Positions 23,235 to 35,947 of a stretch of DNA of 64,000 nt are shown here, in pieces. Within the stretch, counting starts at the first letter, position 1. Each line of letters opens with the position of its first letter. Below the pieces are notes generated by a model. It had not been told where the DNA came from, did no database searches, and was given only the letters and a program-made list of their open reading frames with translations. This DNA is from Meconema thalassinum (taxonomy: Eukaryota; Arthropoda; Insecta; Orthoptera; Tettigoniidae), in NCBI GenBank assembly GCA_946902985.2, contig OX336388.2:287410526-287474525 (forward strand), read 5' to 3'. The translations under genes and the position numbers were made by a program.

Positions 23235-23680
23235 TCTGATAACCGGTGTTAATTGTGATGGCTGTATTAGTGTGTGTTTTAAATTCAAGTAAGAACTGCA
23301 ACTTTGAATTTTTCAAATAGTTCCTACTTTTGCCGCCAAACGCCACCGTCAACGACTACTAGGCCTAGTTCAGAACTTAGCCACTAGACGCCACCGCAGT
23401 CGGCTCTTGGTAACGAACGTAGGAACCTAAGAGCATTGTTTACGTTCTTAACCTATACAATTTAGCTTCACACAGGTGTAATTAGAGGAAGGTTCCTTTA
23501 ACATGCCATAAATCTGTGACATGGGACCACCGGCTTTACTTTCCCTCCGAAGGAAGGCATAATGAGGAATTTTTAACGCTCTTAAAAATTCTGACGACTT
23601 CGGCCGGGTTTGAACCCGCGATCTTGGGCATAGAAGCTCAAACATGCTACCGACTACGTCACCCAAGCCGCCCGCCCAGT
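23235..23680 (-). mobile_element. SINE family S1, copy 2
   Basis: Reversed head with GGGTTTGAACCCGCGATC (about 23604) and CTACGTCACCCAAGCC; body with ACATGGGACCACCGGCTTTA; 3' end GATAACCGGTGTTAATTGTG at about 23240. One of the most complete copies. Confidence 0.8.
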
Positions 23681-24713
23681 GGTGAGAGTATTCAAAATGA
23701 AATTATCGGAACCTTTTGATGATCTTCTAAAAAGTAACATCCTTGGAAAGGTTCAGGCTTGTATTTACGTTATCGAGTTCCAGAAACGAGGGCTACCACA
23801 TGCTCATATATTACTTACTTTGCATTTGCAATAAACAGGGATGTTCAATTATTTTTAATGTAGATTTAAAAATTACTATTTCACAAAATAATCTGACTGT
23901 CAAAACTTTAAAAGGTAAATACTATTATTCTAGTTCGTTCAACAAAATTTGAATTGAAGAATAAGTCTCGGGGGAGGTTGCGCTCATGAACACTTTTTGA
24001 CTTATAATACGAGAGCGTCAAATTCTTTTAAACTGCAGTGAACTGTCCACGTTGTTGCGGATAGACTGCTACAGCAGTGATCATGACTATACTTGTCAGC
24101 CCAGAGCGTAGAGCGGTCCATTAAGGAAGTGTGTACGATATGTAATAAGGAAGAGTTGATGGGAGCATTCATCGCCTCACGACACATCATTACGGGGCTG
24201 ATAGCAGCGCTTCCATCCCCAGCAGATAGCGGGAGATTAATATGTGAACCAGTAAATGTAATGGGAGCTTCTCTGGCTTATCAGAGTGGAGCAAACAACA
24301 GCAAGGAACATGATATTAATAGAACTCACAAAAACTATGACGTGCGAGGAGCGGGAAACAGATATCATAACTCTTACATTGCCATCTAGTTTATATTTAC
24401 ACTAGGTACAGATACAATGTGTGCCAAAAGTCTGCTGATGAGCTCAGTTTGGTACACCTGGCCTGTATGGAGTTGGCTTTGCTTTGCATTGCCTAACCGT
24501 CCTTATGATGCTCGAAGTCGCACACTATGGCAGTTTCCTCTTTATCCTTTGGTATTGACCATGCATAATAGATTTTGTTGTTGTTGTTGTTGTTGCTCCA
24601 TGTAGGTGCTTGCCACCGTAGGCTTTGATGTCTGAAACTGTAGAATTTGTTTTTCCCTCCTGTTAGTCAGCAATCACATAGAGGGAAAAATAATAGGGTT
24701 CAGTATCGTTTGC
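23681..24713. other. Unassigned sequence
   Basis: No recognised gene or repeat apart from a short TTG run at about 24576-24596. The open frames here are short and have no family features. Confidence 0.4.
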
Positions 24714-25130
24714 TAGTGGCGTAGTTGGTAGTATGCTGAGCTTCTATGCTCTAGATAGCTGCTTAAAACCCGACTGAAGTCATCGGATTTTTTAAGAGCG
24801 ATAAGACTCTCTCAGTATGCCTTCTTTTGGAGGGGAAGTAAAGCCGGCGGGCCCATGTCACATATTTATGGCATGTAAAAGAACCTTCCACTAACTACAA
24901 TCTAGTGAAGCTAAATTTGTAGATTAGATTTGATTAACGCTCTATGAGTTCCAACGTTCGTTTCCAAGTGCTGGTTGCGATGGCATCAAGTAGCCAAATT
25001 TGCAGCTAGATGTCGTTGATTGTAGCAAAAGTAGGAACTACTTAAAATTAATCATCTGCAGTCCATCTCTGAAACACAGATAACACACACTAATACGGCT
25101 ATGACAATTAACACCGGTTATCAGACAGAT
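24714..25130 (+). mobile_element. SINE family S1, copy 3
   Basis: Plus-strand copy with an A-box match (TAGTGGCGTAGTTGGTAGT at 24714) and a decayed B box (GCTTAAAACCCGAC). Body with GGGCCCATGTCACATATTTA; 3' end AACACCGGTTATCAGACAG. This copy shows the family's direction and internal Pol III promoter most clearly. Confidence 0.8.
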
Positions 25131-25527
25131 TCCACTCACCGAAAAAAGTATACGGCACTGCATGACCACGTTGTTGCAGCCCCTAAACGGAGGAACCAAC
25201 CAACCATCGTTTGCGAGATATGCCTGCCGTGCATTAGTACCATATACGGGATGCAAGCAGAAAAGAAAATCGACCTTCCTGACCTCAACGCTAGTTGGGC
25301 TGCATAAAACAAGGCGCAACTTATTCACCTGGTATAAGAGAGGATTCGTCAAGTTACAAAACCCGTTTAACCCACTAATAAATAAGAATCATTTTCATGA
25401 GAAACGTTTCTCTGGACTTTGGAGAACTGAAGAACTGATGTAGCGAGTTATTTGTATTCCCCTCTTTGCTCCTTGTTTATTCTTTTTCGATTCGCTTTTG
25501 TATAAGCTACAAATATATATATACATA

Positions 25528-27545
25528 CAAGCTGTACCCGGCATTCGTTGCAATGCCAATCAAAGAAAGTGTTGGCGTTGAAATTCTGTTTCTTGAAGTG
25601 CTTTTGGATACACAACATGTTAACTGCCTCTAAGCTATCGTAAAATGGATATTCTAATTTAGAACCATTCGTGGAAGCGTGCACAACAACTTTCAAAAGT
25701 TTCATCGCTGTCACTCTTTTGTTGAATCTACTCGTACGCTACCTGTTGTGAAATGGATTTACTAAGTCGAAACCCTTCCCTGGCGTGTACACAAAAACTC
25801 ATCAATGATTCATCGCAATCGGATGAATTGTATATGCACGTATACGGGGTTTTGTTTAAACGATTCGTGCGCTGTCACTAATTTGTTGAATCTACTCGTG
25901 CGCTACCTATTGAGAAATGTTTTACTAAGTCGAAACCCTTCCCTGGCGTGTACACAATAACTCATCAAGGTTTCATCGCAATCGAAGAATGTTATATGAA
26001 CGCAATAGGGGATTTTGTTGAAACGCTTCGCGCGTCGTCACCCATTTGTTGCATCTACTCTTGCGCTACTTATTGTGAAATGGATTTACTAAGTCCCCTT
26101 CCCTGGCGGGTACACAATAACTGATCAATGTTTCATCGCAATCGGATGAATAGTGTATGAACGCATACCTGATTTTGTTTAAACGATTCGCGCTCCGTCA
26201 CTCATTTGTTGAATCTACTCGTGCGCTACCAACTGTAAAATGTATTTACTAATTTAGAAACTGTCACGTAAGTGTCCACAACATCTCACCCAAGTTTCAT
26301 CGCTATCGGACTAATGGGATATGAAGACATAGGGGACTGTATTGAAACGCTCCGCATGTCGTCGTTCATTTGTCGAATCTATTCGTGTGCTACCTACTGT
26401 GAAATGTATTTACTAAGCCAGAAACCTTCCTTGGAGTGTCCACAACATCTCACCCAAGTTTCATCGCAATCGGATGAATGGTGTGTGAACGTATACGGGA
26501 CGTTGTCGAAACGCTTCGCGCGTATTCACTCATTTGTTGAATATAAACGTGCGCTTCGTATTGTAAAATGGATTTACTTAGCCAGAAACCTTTCCTGGAG
26601 TGTACACAACAATTCACCAAACATTTATCACTATCAGACGACTGGTATATGACTTTATACGGGACTTTGTTGAAACGCTTCGCGTGTCATCGCTCATTTG
26701 TTGAATCTACTGGTGCGATACCTATTGTAAAATGTATGTACTAAGCCAGAAACCTTCCCTGGAGTGCACACAACATCTCACCCAAGTTTCATCGCTCTCG
26801 GATGAATGGTATATGAAATTATATGGGACTTTGTTGAAACGCTTCGCGCGTCGTTGCTCATTTGTTGATTCTACTCGTGCTCTACCTATTTTTAAAGGGA
26901 TTTTCTAAGCTAGAAACCTTTCCTGGAGTGCACACAAAATCTCAGCCTAGTTTCATCGCTATCGGACGAATGGTATATGAACGCAAACGTGACTTTGTTG
27001 AAATACTTCGCGCGTCGTAGCTCATTTGTTGAATCTACTCGTGCGCTGCCTATTGTAAAGTGGATGTACTAAGCCAGAAAATTTCCCTGCAGTGTACACA
27101 ACATTTTACGCAAGTTTCATAGCTATCGGACGAATGGTATATGAATGCATACGGGACTTGGTTGAAACGCATTGCGTGTCGTCGCTCATTTGTTGAATCT
27201 ACTTGTGCGCTATCTACTGTGAAATGTATTCATTAATTTTGAAACCTTCACGTAAGTGTACACAACATCTCACCCAAGTTTCATCGCTATCGGACGAATG
27301 GTATATGAACACATACGGGACTTTGTTGAAATGCTTCGCGCATCGTCGCTCATTTGTTGAATCTACGCGTGCGCTACCTATTGTAAAATGGATTTACTAA
27401 GTCAGAAACCTTCCTTGGAGTGTACTCAACATCTCACCCAAGTTTCATCGCAATCGGACGAATGGTATATGAACGCATAGGAGACATACCCACAGACCCA
27501 CAAACAGACAAACTATCACGTAACATTGATTTTTATATATATAGA
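25528..27545 (-). mobile_element. Non-autonomous Helitron built of about 164-bp tandem units
   Basis: On the minus strand it begins TCTATATATATAAAAA (5' end at 27545), a common Helitron start. A short CTGTTTGTGGGTCTGTGG microsatellite-like stretch follows, then about eleven or twelve diverged units (GTTGAATCTACTCGTGCGCT recurs at about 25722, 25881, 26045, 26205, 26367 and on to 27352). The end is a hairpin GGCATTGCAACGAATGCC followed by GGGTACAGCTTG (25528-25560). The hairpin plus GGGTACAGCT resembles Helitron 3' ends, although the last four bases are CTTG, not CTRR. No Rep/helicase gene. Confidence 0.7.
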
Positions 27546-27674
27546 AGATATGTTATATATGTGACGGTTTATTTATTGGTGTAATCCATATATTGGTGCC
27601 GAAACCCAACCGATTTGTTCCAGGTACGCTAAATACAATTACAATTTACCAAGATCATTAAACATCTCAGAAGG

Positions 27675-30539
27675 AACAAGAAGTTCCGTGACGAACTAAA
27701 CAGCCTACTTTTCTTAAAATTTAAGATTCATGCCAATAATTAATCTATATGGATCTATCAAAAATATTGAAGAAATGAAGTTGGTAATATCGAAATTTCT
27801 AATTACTTCGAAATACTGTATACCTGGCATAATGTAGCCTAATAGAGAACTACAGTTGGCAGCCCTGGTAACTGAATATATTCTTAGTTCCATCTCTTAA
27901 GGTACAGAATACAAAATTCGGTTGAAGTCCAATGGATAGCATGGACGCTAAATGCAGTTAAACATTGGATCTAACAGCGCGCGTAAAATCATGTTGGCAA
28001 CAAGGACATACCTGTATTGGTCAGAAATAATCTGAAATAATATGATCTATTGTTGTGTCAATTTTGAGTGAAATCCATTAGTTAGTATAGAAGTTACATG
28101 CATTTAAAAATTGGACCTATCAGCAGGCTTAGAATAATGTTGGCAGCACTGACGTAGGCCTATATTAGATACTCCAAATTAATCTAGAATGCCAGGTGCT
28201 ATAGGTGTGCAAAGTTTAGAGCTATTGGCTTGCATACTTTCTGATATATTTATATTAGAGTAACAAAAATAGTGACAGTATTTATTAACAGTTGGCAGCC
28301 CTGGTTACTCTTAAGACTCGGCATAGTCATATCTGTTATGGTACAGATAGCACACACGAAATTTGGTTGAAATCCAAATGATAGTATAGAAGTTACATGT
28401 ATTTAAAGTTTGACCTCTCAACAGGTATAGAATCATGTTGGTAGCACTGATGCATATAACGTACTCAAAATTAATATAGAATGTCAAGTACTATACGTGT
28501 GCATAGTTTAAAGCTGTCGGCTTGCATACTTTCTGATATATGGGTATTTAGCTTAAAAATATTGAGAGCATTTATTAACAGTTGGCGGCCCAGGTGGCTC
28601 TTAAGAATACACTCAATCATATCAGTTTATATACACAACGAACATACGAAATTTGGTTGAAATCCAATTGATACTGTAGAAGTTATATGCATTTAAAATG
28701 TGTACCTATCAGCAGGCCTATAATCATTTTGGCAACAGTGCCATGTATGGCCTCCTGGAAATTACACTGCAATATTATTATCTATACGTGTGCCAATTTT
28801 GAAATAGCACCCATTCATACCTTCCAAGATATCCAACATGGAGCTCAAATTTCAATTGCGATTTTTCAGCAGTTGGTAACACTGACATCATTTTCAAATA
28901 TGGCCGTGAGATATTCAGGTATGGATCCTTACTCCTACCAATTTTTGTTTCGATTGCTGCAGCCGTTTAGGAGTTGATAGGGGGGGAAACACACACACAC
29001 AGCCAGACAGTCAGATAGACAGACAGACACACATTTTCCCGATCTCATTAGTCTACATTTTCCTCATTTTTAGCCTACTTTTCACATTTTGCAAAAATGA
29101 GGAAAAAGTAGACTTATGAGATCGGGCAAATGTGTGTCTGTCTGTCTGTCTGACTGTCCTTCGGTCGGTCTGTCTGTCCTTCTGTCTGTCTGGCTGTGTG
29201 TGTGTGTGCCCCCCTATCAACTCCTAAACGGCTACAGCAATCGAAACAAAATTTGGTAGGAGTAAAGATCTATACCTGAATATCTCACGCCCATATTTGA
29301 AAATGATGTCAGTGCTACCATCTGCTGAAAAATCGCAATTGAAATTTGAGCTCCATGTTGGATATCTTGGAAGGTATGAATAGGAGCTATTTCAAAATTG
29401 GCACACGTATAGATAATAATATTGCAGTTTAATTTCCTGGAGGCCATACATCGCAGTGTTGCCAAAATGAATATACGCCTTCTGATAGGTCCAAATTTTA
29501 AATGCGTATAACTTCTACACTATCAATTCGATTTCAACCAAATTTCGTATGTGCTATGTGTACATAAACAAACATGACTGAACGTATTATTATGATCCAC
29601 CACGGCTGCCAAATGTTAATAAATGCTCTCAATTTATTTTATCCAAATACCAATATATCAGAAAGTATGCCAGCCGACAGCTTTAAACTATGCACACATA
29701 TAGTACCTGACATTCTATATTAATTTGGAGAAACTTATATACGTCAGTGCTATCAACATGATTCTAAGCCTGCTGAGAGGTCCAACTTTAAATACATGTA
29801 ACTTCTTTACTATCATTTGGATTTCAACCAAATTTCGTGTGTGCTATGTGTACCATAACAGATATGTATATGCCGATTCTTAAGAGTAACCAGGGCTGCC
29901 AACTGTTATTAAATACTGTCTCTATTTTTGTTACCTTAATATCAATATATCAGAAAGTATGCAAGCCAATAGCTCTAAACTTTGCACACGTATAGTACCT
30001 GGCATTCTAGATTAATTTGGAGTAACTAATATACGTCAGTGCTGCCAACATGATTCTAAGCCTGCTGATAGATCCAATTTTAAAATGCATGTAACTTCTA
30101 TACTAACTAATGGATTTTATTCAAAATTGACACAACAATAGATCATATTATTTCAGATTATTTCTGACCAATACATATATGTCATTGTTGCCAACATGAT
30201 TTTACGCGCGCTGTTAGATCCAATGTTTAACTGCATGTAACGTCCATGCTATCCATTGGACTTCAACCAAATTTTGTATTCTGTACCTTAAGGGATGGAA
30301 CTAAGAATATATTCTGTCACCAGGGCTGCCAACTGTAGTTCTCTATTAGGCTACATTATGCCAGGTATACAGTATTTCGAACTAATTAGAAATTTCGATA
30401 TTACCAACTTAATTTCGTCATTATTCTAGATAGATCCATATAGATTAATCATTGGCATAGATCTTAAATTTTAAGAAAATTAGGCTCTTTAGTTCGTTAC
30501 GGAACTTCTTGTTGCAAAATGTGAAAAGTAGGCTAAAAA
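27675..30539 (-). mobile_element. Element Y, copy 2a, interrupted by copy 2b
   Basis: The 3' terminus at 27675 (AACAAGAAGTTCCGTGACGA) reads leftward to rightward through about four units, then the CA/AGAC microsatellite (28987-29032) to CCTCATTTTT at 29073. The remaining 26 bases of its 5' end (GCAAAATGTGAAAAGTAGGC) are found at 30514-30539, after the inserted copy. Confidence 0.85.
29074..30513 (+). mobile_element. Element Y, copy 2b, inserted into copy 2a
   Basis: Complete copy from AGCCTACTTTTCACATTTTG (29075) through GACTTATGAGATC, the TCTG microsatellite (29133-29210), CCTAAACGGCTACAGCAATC and four units, to the end hairpin AGTTCGTTACGGAACT and CTTGTT at 30513. Confidence 0.88.
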
Positions 30540-30639
30540 TTCGTAAGTAGTGTTTCACGACGTACTGGACAATGCCACTAGTTCACACATAACCCAACGG
30601 CTTTAGGATAGTTCACGACTCACGATAAGTACTACAGTT

Positions 30640-31991
30640 TTTAGCCTACTTTTCACATTTTGCAAAAATGTCTGTCTGTCTGTCTGGCTGGCTGGCTGTG
30701 TGTGTCCCCCCCCCCCTATCAACTCCTGAAAGGCTGCAGCAATCAAAACTAAATTTAGTATGAGTAAAGATGTGCACCGGACTATCTCACGTCCATATTT
30801 GAAAATGATGTCAGTACTACCAACTGCTGAAAAAAAGGACTAGAAATTTGAGCTCCATGTTGGATATCTTGCAAGGTATGCATGGGAGCTATTCCAAAAT
30901 TGGCACACATGTAGATAATACTATTCCAGTTTAATTTACAGGAGGCCAACCATCACAGTGTTGCCAAAATATTTTTAAGCCTTCTGATAGGTCCAATGTT
31001 TAAATGCATATAACTTCTACACTATTAATTGGATTTCAACCAAATTTTGTATGTAATATCTGTACATAAACATATATGACTGAGAGTATTCTTAAGAGCC
31101 ACCAGGGCTGCCAACTGTTAATAATTGCTCTCTTTATTTTTTTTTATCCAAATACCAATATATCAAAAAGTATGCAAGCCAACAGCTTTAAACTATGCAC
31201 ACGTATATTCTGACATTTTTGATTAATTTCGAGTAACTTATATACGTCAGTTCTACCAACATGATTATAAGCCTGCTGATACGACCAATTTTTAAATACA
31301 TGTAACTTCTATACTATCAGTTGGATTTCAACCAAATTTCGTATGTGCTATGTGTACCATTACAGATATTACTATTAGTATTGTTAAGGGCAATCAGGGC
31401 TGCCAACTGTCAATAAATGCTGTCTATATTTATTTTACACTAATATCAATATACCATAAAGTATGCAAGCCAACAGCTCTATACTTTGCACACGTATAGC
31501 ACCTGACATTCTAGATTAATTTGGAGTAATTAATACAAAGCAGTGCTGCCAACATGATTCTATGCCTGCTGTTATGTCCAATTTTAAAATACATGTAACT
31601 TCTATATTAACAAATGGATTTCATCCAAAATTGGCACAACAAGATATCATAATATTTCAGATTATTTCTGACCAGCACACGCATGGTATTGTTGGCAACA
31701 TGCTTTTACGCGTGCTGATAGATCCAGTGTCTAACTGCATGTAACGTCCATTGGACTTCAACCAAATTTTGTATTCTGTATCTTAAAAGATTGAACTAAG
31801 AATATATTCAGTCGCCAGGGATGCCAACTGTAGTGCACTATTAGGCTACATTATACCAGGTATATTTTGAACTTATTAGATATTTCGATATTACCAACTT
31901 AATTTCGTCATTATTCTAGATAGGTTCATATTCTGTAGAATAATCATTGGCATGAAAAGTAGGCTGTATAGTTCTTCACGGAACTTCTTGT
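30640..31991 (+). mobile_element. Element Y, copy 3
   Basis: Starts TTTTTAGCCTACTTTTCACA, but the GGAAAAAGTAGACTTATGAG segment is deleted: the sequence passes directly from GCAAAAATG into the TCTG run. Units follow (GTATGCAAGCCAACAGCTTT at about 31175) and it ends AGTTCTTCACGGAACTTCTT at 31990. Confidence 0.85.
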
Positions 31992-32194
31992 TCATTCTGT
32001 GATATGACTAACTAATTCAGTAGCATCCTATAAGCGAATATACAGTACTGTTGATTTGTTGAGGTTATTTATTCTGCTGCATAACTAAACCCACGAACGA
32101 TTGTCTCACAAGTGGTGCCATCTACAGACCATTCACGTAACTCTCTGCAAAGTGGGCGGGTTATTGGTGTAATCCACATGGACTTTGCCTAACG

Positions 32195-32575
32195 TATCTT
32201 GTGTGTTTGTTGTTTTCTACCTTTTGTTTGTGTTTTTGGTTTTGTGTTTGCTTTGTGCTTTTGAATTTAATTTTTGATTTTTCTTCTTGGTTTTGTCTTT
32301 GTTTTCTGCTTTTGATTTTTTCAATTGTGCTCTTTGCTTTATGTTTTTTATTTTTTGTTTTCTGCTTTTGCTTTTATTTTTGAATTTTGCTTTTAGCTTC
32401 ATGTTTTTGATTTTGGGTTTGTTTTCAGGAAAATCAAAATAAAACAAATCATAATAAAAGAAAATAAAAAAATAAAAACAAAAACATAATAAAACAAAAC
32501 GATTTAAAAAGAAATAAATTAAACAGAACAAAATTATACAAACTCAAATAAGGTAAAAATAAAATAAAATAATTA
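32195..32575. repeat. Low-complexity tract: T-rich half, then A-rich half
   Basis: About 235 bases of TTTTG/TTTGC-like sequence followed by about 140 bases of AAAT/AAAAC-like sequence on the same strand. The halves could pair into a loose hairpin. The open frames here are low-complexity artefacts. Confidence 0.8.
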
Positions 32576-32675
32576 AATAATTTTACGACATGATTCTTAT
32601 TCACAAGTGGAGTTTTGCAACTGGACGAAACAGTTGGTTGTTACGGTAGTGGAATGTGCAGACAGAGGGTCAGAG

Positions 32676-32680
32676 TCTAG
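32676..32680. repeat. Target site duplication TCTAG (left copy)
   Basis: Same five bases as 43386-43390, on the outer edge of both LTRs. Confidence 0.85.
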
Positions 32681-35139
32681 TGGGTAGTTTATTGGCTGAG
32701 GAATAACCCACCCACCAAGGGAAGATGATTAAGAAAGGGAAGTAGATTTTGGATTGTAGAAAAACGATAGAAAGATAGGAGGAGAGTCCCACAAAAGTTA
32801 TGAATTTGACTTTCAATACATTTAAAGGTGGTTGCCACCGCAAATCCGTTCTCGGATACCTAAAGTGGATACGAGCTTGGTCGAAGCTGACGGGAACCGC
32901 AGATAAGACTTGGGCAGTTTGCCAGAGAAAGGCTTTAGTGTATTTCCTCCCAAGCACGAATAAAAGTACTATAGGGAAGGGTGATGGTCTGGCCAGACAG
33001 ATAGTAAAAGCTTTATTGAGTATGAACGAGGGCATAAACCTAGGAAGAGCTAGGAAAGCCAGGATCTTGCCTAACTGTAGTATCAGACAAATGATGAATC
33101 CAAAAAAAAATATTTAATTTATTTAACAATTGAAAAAAGTTTGAGGAAATTAACAAGCGTGTAATATAATTTGGACAAACATAGTTCATTTGAACTTTTT
33201 AACAAATGGGGTCGCAGACCTCTCAACATTAAACGGTTGCTCCAGGCAATTGACAATTTACAAGGTTTCAAACCTTACATGTTTCTAAAATCTTTATAAG
33301 ATTTAAACAAATAAACAATGAAGCAATTAAAGTTTAAACGTGAATTGGAGTACAAAGAGTGTACCTTAAGAAATTCTTGAGAGAATGTTCTAGAGAAAGT
33401 GACAACTTCGAAAATAACAATAATAAAAACATGAAAAATAAGATAGAAGTTCCTACAACTTCTTATATTTATACAGAATTAATATATGAGAGATATACAA
33501 AAAAGAGCAGGCCACTTACTGTGAAACCTGAAGAAAGTGAAAAGGAAGGTTCTAGACTTCCCAAGTTTGAGCAGGAATCACTAGCCAAATGGGACAGTTT
33601 CCATTTCGTGAAACCTGAACATGACTCGCTCAAGAGTTTAAGGAATTGTTTTCCCTGATTATAGGAAAGGAACAACGTGAATTTAAAACTTGTATCACAC
33701 AAGCAACCATGCAGAATTTAATTAATGTTAAACTAGCAAAGTTGGAAGGGCACTTCGTGAGTGACACCTTATTGAAACAGACCTAAATTTAAAAGTTTAT
33801 TACAGATTGTTAGTAAGAGGTTTAGGAAAGAGCAATAGGGATGGAGGAAAAAATGTTCATGGCCGTATTTAATATAAACGGACGATCGCGACGCGGTAGA
33901 AAAGTGGAACAAGCACTGATTATCACTATAGTCTGTAAAGATTGATGCAAAATTCACTGTAGAAACTCGAAAGTTCATGGGAAAGAAAGTTTTTACAATG
34001 CTGGAAAGAACTGGTTGCACTAGATAGGCGAGAGTCTATTGCTGGAGAAAATGGTGGATTACAGTTAAATGCGCCATAGAACATCCCAACGGTGGACGAA
34101 AGTTAGCTATTGCAGTAATTTAAGGAAGATTCCTCATTTTAACTAGTATTTTCACAAGTGAGTGAAAAATACTTGACGGCAAGCCTCGCAGATAGAGTAC
34201 CAGATCTGGAAAGTTCCAGAACGATCTTTATAGAAGAATGAAGTCAAAGTTAATCCAGCGGAGGAACTAGCTTTATAATTTATAGACAGCGGGTATTAGA
34301 TAATATCCCACGTAGTGAGAGGATTTCTCATTTAAATAGCTTAAGAAAAGCTCTTTTTTTAGTAAGGTTGGCTTATACAAGCGAAAGCTCAACATGGCAA
34401 ATCCCACGAAGAATGATTACCGCCCCACAAGTAATCTCACGCTGTCTATAAAATAATCAATAAAAGCATGTAGATAAAATTGATGAAGATGAGGTTAAAA
34501 CCTTTAAAATGGTACTTATCTTGATTTCATGTTGAAGGCGAAGTTCTGTATGACGATAACTACTTTGCCAACATGGCGTAGAAGAGAGTATGCCTCTTGG
34601 TTTGAGGAGGCTAGCTCAAGTGGAGCTTTAACTGATCGAGTCAACTGCCGACTGAGAAGTGAGAGCTGCTCAACGGAGCACGGAGGGACCAAGGAAGGGG
34701 AAAAGAGTGGGGGGTAGGAGACAAAAGGAGAACATATAAACATTGCCAACTTTAAAACAAAAAATGATCTCTTTCTGAGCTGGTCTTCAAAGAGTTGACA
34801 ACAGATGATACTAGCGCAGCATGGTGAGTAAAGAGGTAGACGTAGTTCTCTTGCTCATGGAGATAATAGCTGGCGATGGCAGTAAAATCTGGTAGCCAGA
34901 TGGAGAAGGAATTCCTCTTGCGCGAGGAAGAGTTGAAGAGCTTCAGAGATTCGCTGTTATATGACGCTAGGTGGGTCATAGAATATATATCTGGAACAGA
35001 CTCATACAAAATATAAGCGACCTGAACCCCTAAGAGAAAACAAAAGATCACTGTTGGTGTTTGACAAAGAGGAAGGAAAGAACATGCAAAAGCATTGAAA
35101 ATTATAATCTCAGGTACCGTGTATTCCAAGAATGCACCA
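32681..35139 (-). repeat. BEL/Pao 3' LTR (2459 bp)
   Basis: On the coding strand it begins TGGTGCATTC and ends CTACCCA, the TG...CA rule. Nearly identical to 40927-43385. An AATAAA lies at 32688-32693, very close to the LTR end. Open frames inside it are present in both LTRs and resemble no known protein. Confidence 0.93.
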
Positions 35140-35159
35140 TACTGGGAGGGGCAGACACC

Positions 35160-35640
35160 AACAGCGAACAAGAAAAACAAGTACACATTTAAAGGTAATA
35201 AGCAATTGCGGAGAAGTAGTCTTGTGATCTGACCATTAGTGGTCAAAGCTCTGACTACCCTGACTTTACAATCCCTTCCAGGGTAACACTCGGTCACTCT
35301 TCCAAAAGGCCAGACTAGGGGGGGGGTGAAACATCCCTAACAAAGACCAAGTCTCCCACTTCAATGTTGGGACTGGAAAGAAACCACTTCTGTCTCCCTT
35401 GCAAGGAAGTTAAATATTCCAAGTTCCACCTCTTCAAAAAAGAATTGCGGAGGGCTTCAAGTTTACGCCAAACAATAGGTAAATCAGAATCCCTGTAAGA
35501 ATTGGGAAGAGGAGGAGGGGCAGAGAGAGAAGTGCGTGTAAGACAGTGACCAGGTGTGAGTGGAAGGAGGTCATCAGGGTCATTAGAAAGCGGAGTTAAA
35601 AGGCGAGAATTAACGACATCTTTCATCACAAAATAACTAG
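35160..35640 (-). pseudogene. Tail of BEL/Pao integrase, frameshifted
   Basis: Recognisable C-terminal integrase block: NSRLLTPLSNDPDDLLPLTP, then RWNLEYLTSLQGRQKW and VGDLVFVRDVSPPP, followed in the next frame by WPFGRVTECYPGRDCKVRVV and LLRNCLLPL. The frame breaks in a run of nine C (coding strand) at 35318-35326, where seven or ten would keep the frame. The catalytic core of the integrase is absent upstream. It ends about 25 bases before the 3' LTR. Confidence 0.88.
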
Positions 35641-35947
35641 ACGCTGAGGGAAATAAACCACTAGTAAAGATTGCGATACAATGCAAAAGGAGAATTAACA
35701 AGTTTAAACAAAGCGTATAGAAACAAGTACATCTATTCAGGACAAGAATATACCAAATAAACAAAGAAACTATGCGAGTAGAAAGCAAGAACGCCATAGG
35801 TAACAACCTAGTAGCCATAAGCAATGACCTTAAGTCATAATAAGTATCAAAGGGGTTACTCAGAAAAATACTTAAGTCAGCGAGAAACGTGACATAACAA
35901 GTATGAATGCAAAAACACATCGAATGTGACGACGAGAAAAAACAAGT

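Noticed and set aside
24714..24790. A functional tRNA gene
   Set aside because: An A box is present but the B box is decayed and no cloverleaf or CCA-ready end is visible; it is the head of a SINE.
25560..27490. CRISPR-like array
   Set aside because: The 164-bp units are contiguous diverged tandem repeats without spacers, in eukaryotic DNA.
32201..32531. Phe/Cys-rich or Lys-rich proteins
   Set aside because: Low-complexity translation of T-rich and A-rich runs.
32800..33117. Plus-strand 105-codon open frame, with a twin at 41046-41363, as a duplicated host gene
   Set aside because: Both copies lie at identical places in the two BEL LTRs; the duplication is the LTR pair.
33359..33658. Repeated open frame (also 41605-41904) as a conserved gene
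   Set aside because: Again LTR sequence present twice by structure, with no known domain.
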